The position numbers were made by a program, and so were the translations under genes. A stretch of 15,125 nucleotides of DNA from an uncultured Porphyromonas sp. (GTDB lineage: Bacteria > Bacteroidota > Bacteroidia > Bacteroidales > Porphyromonadaceae), in the NCBI GenBank assembly GCA_943912835.1, contig CALTVJ010000047.1:1-15125 (forward strand), in the 5' to 3' direction. A model generated the notes under the pieces. That model was not told the origin of the DNA. It worked only from the letters and a program-made list of their open reading frames with translations, and searched no databases. Positions 15,075 through 15,125 of this stretch are shown piece by piece (position 1 is the stretch's first letter; the number at the start of each line of letters is the position of its first letter).

Positions 15075-15125
15075 TGCAGGCAATTTTATAACAATATAAC
15101 GGGATCTATACCAGAAAAACAATAG

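Overview
The window comes from a member of the Bacteroidota, most likely a Porphyromonas-like anaerobe. Three things point there: a PorK-PorL-PorM-PorN type IX secretion (T9SS) cluster, a system restricted to this phylum; four copies of the Bacteroidetes -7 promoter element TAnnTTTG placed just before genes; and AT-rich DNA with little sign of Shine-Dalgarno use. All twelve genes lie on the + strand. No RNA gene, CRISPR array, insertion sequence or phage gene was seen.

Layout. (1) 1-6832: a promoter, metG (methionyl-tRNA synthetase) and, 11 bp later, a very large tamB-family envelope gene. (2) 6833-9370: a 183-bp gap holding a promoter, then a diiron hemerythrin/RIC-like protein, a LuxR-type regulator with a degenerate receiver domain, and a FabK-type flavin enoyl-ACP reductase/nitronate monooxygenase. 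These three are closely spaced and may be one transcript. (3) 9371-9726: a small acidic DUF2795 protein with its own promoter and a strong intrinsic terminator. (4) 9736-13645: porK, porL, porM and porN, the T9SS periplasmic ring and inner-membrane motor. (5) 13691-15011: rex, a NADH/NAD+-sensing repressor, and an FAH-family hydrolase gene with a GTG start and its own promoter. The last 114 bp hold no gene but contain a small repeat structure.

The most notable content is the T9SS motor. PorK is full length. PorL keeps both transmembrane helices but has a shortened cytoplasmic part. PorM keeps its membrane anchor and three C-terminal periplasmic domains but appears to lack the whole N-terminal helical domain (D1), leaving a linker of about 35 residues. 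Both changes are in frame and look like a compact form of the proton-driven PorL/PorM motor. The usual upstream porP is absent. A second point of interest is the pairing of a diiron protein with a LuxR regulator whose phospho-acceptor Asp is replaced by Asn, which suggests phosphorylation-independent, possibly redox- or NO-linked control. Family assignments rest on reading the sequences; no database search was possible.
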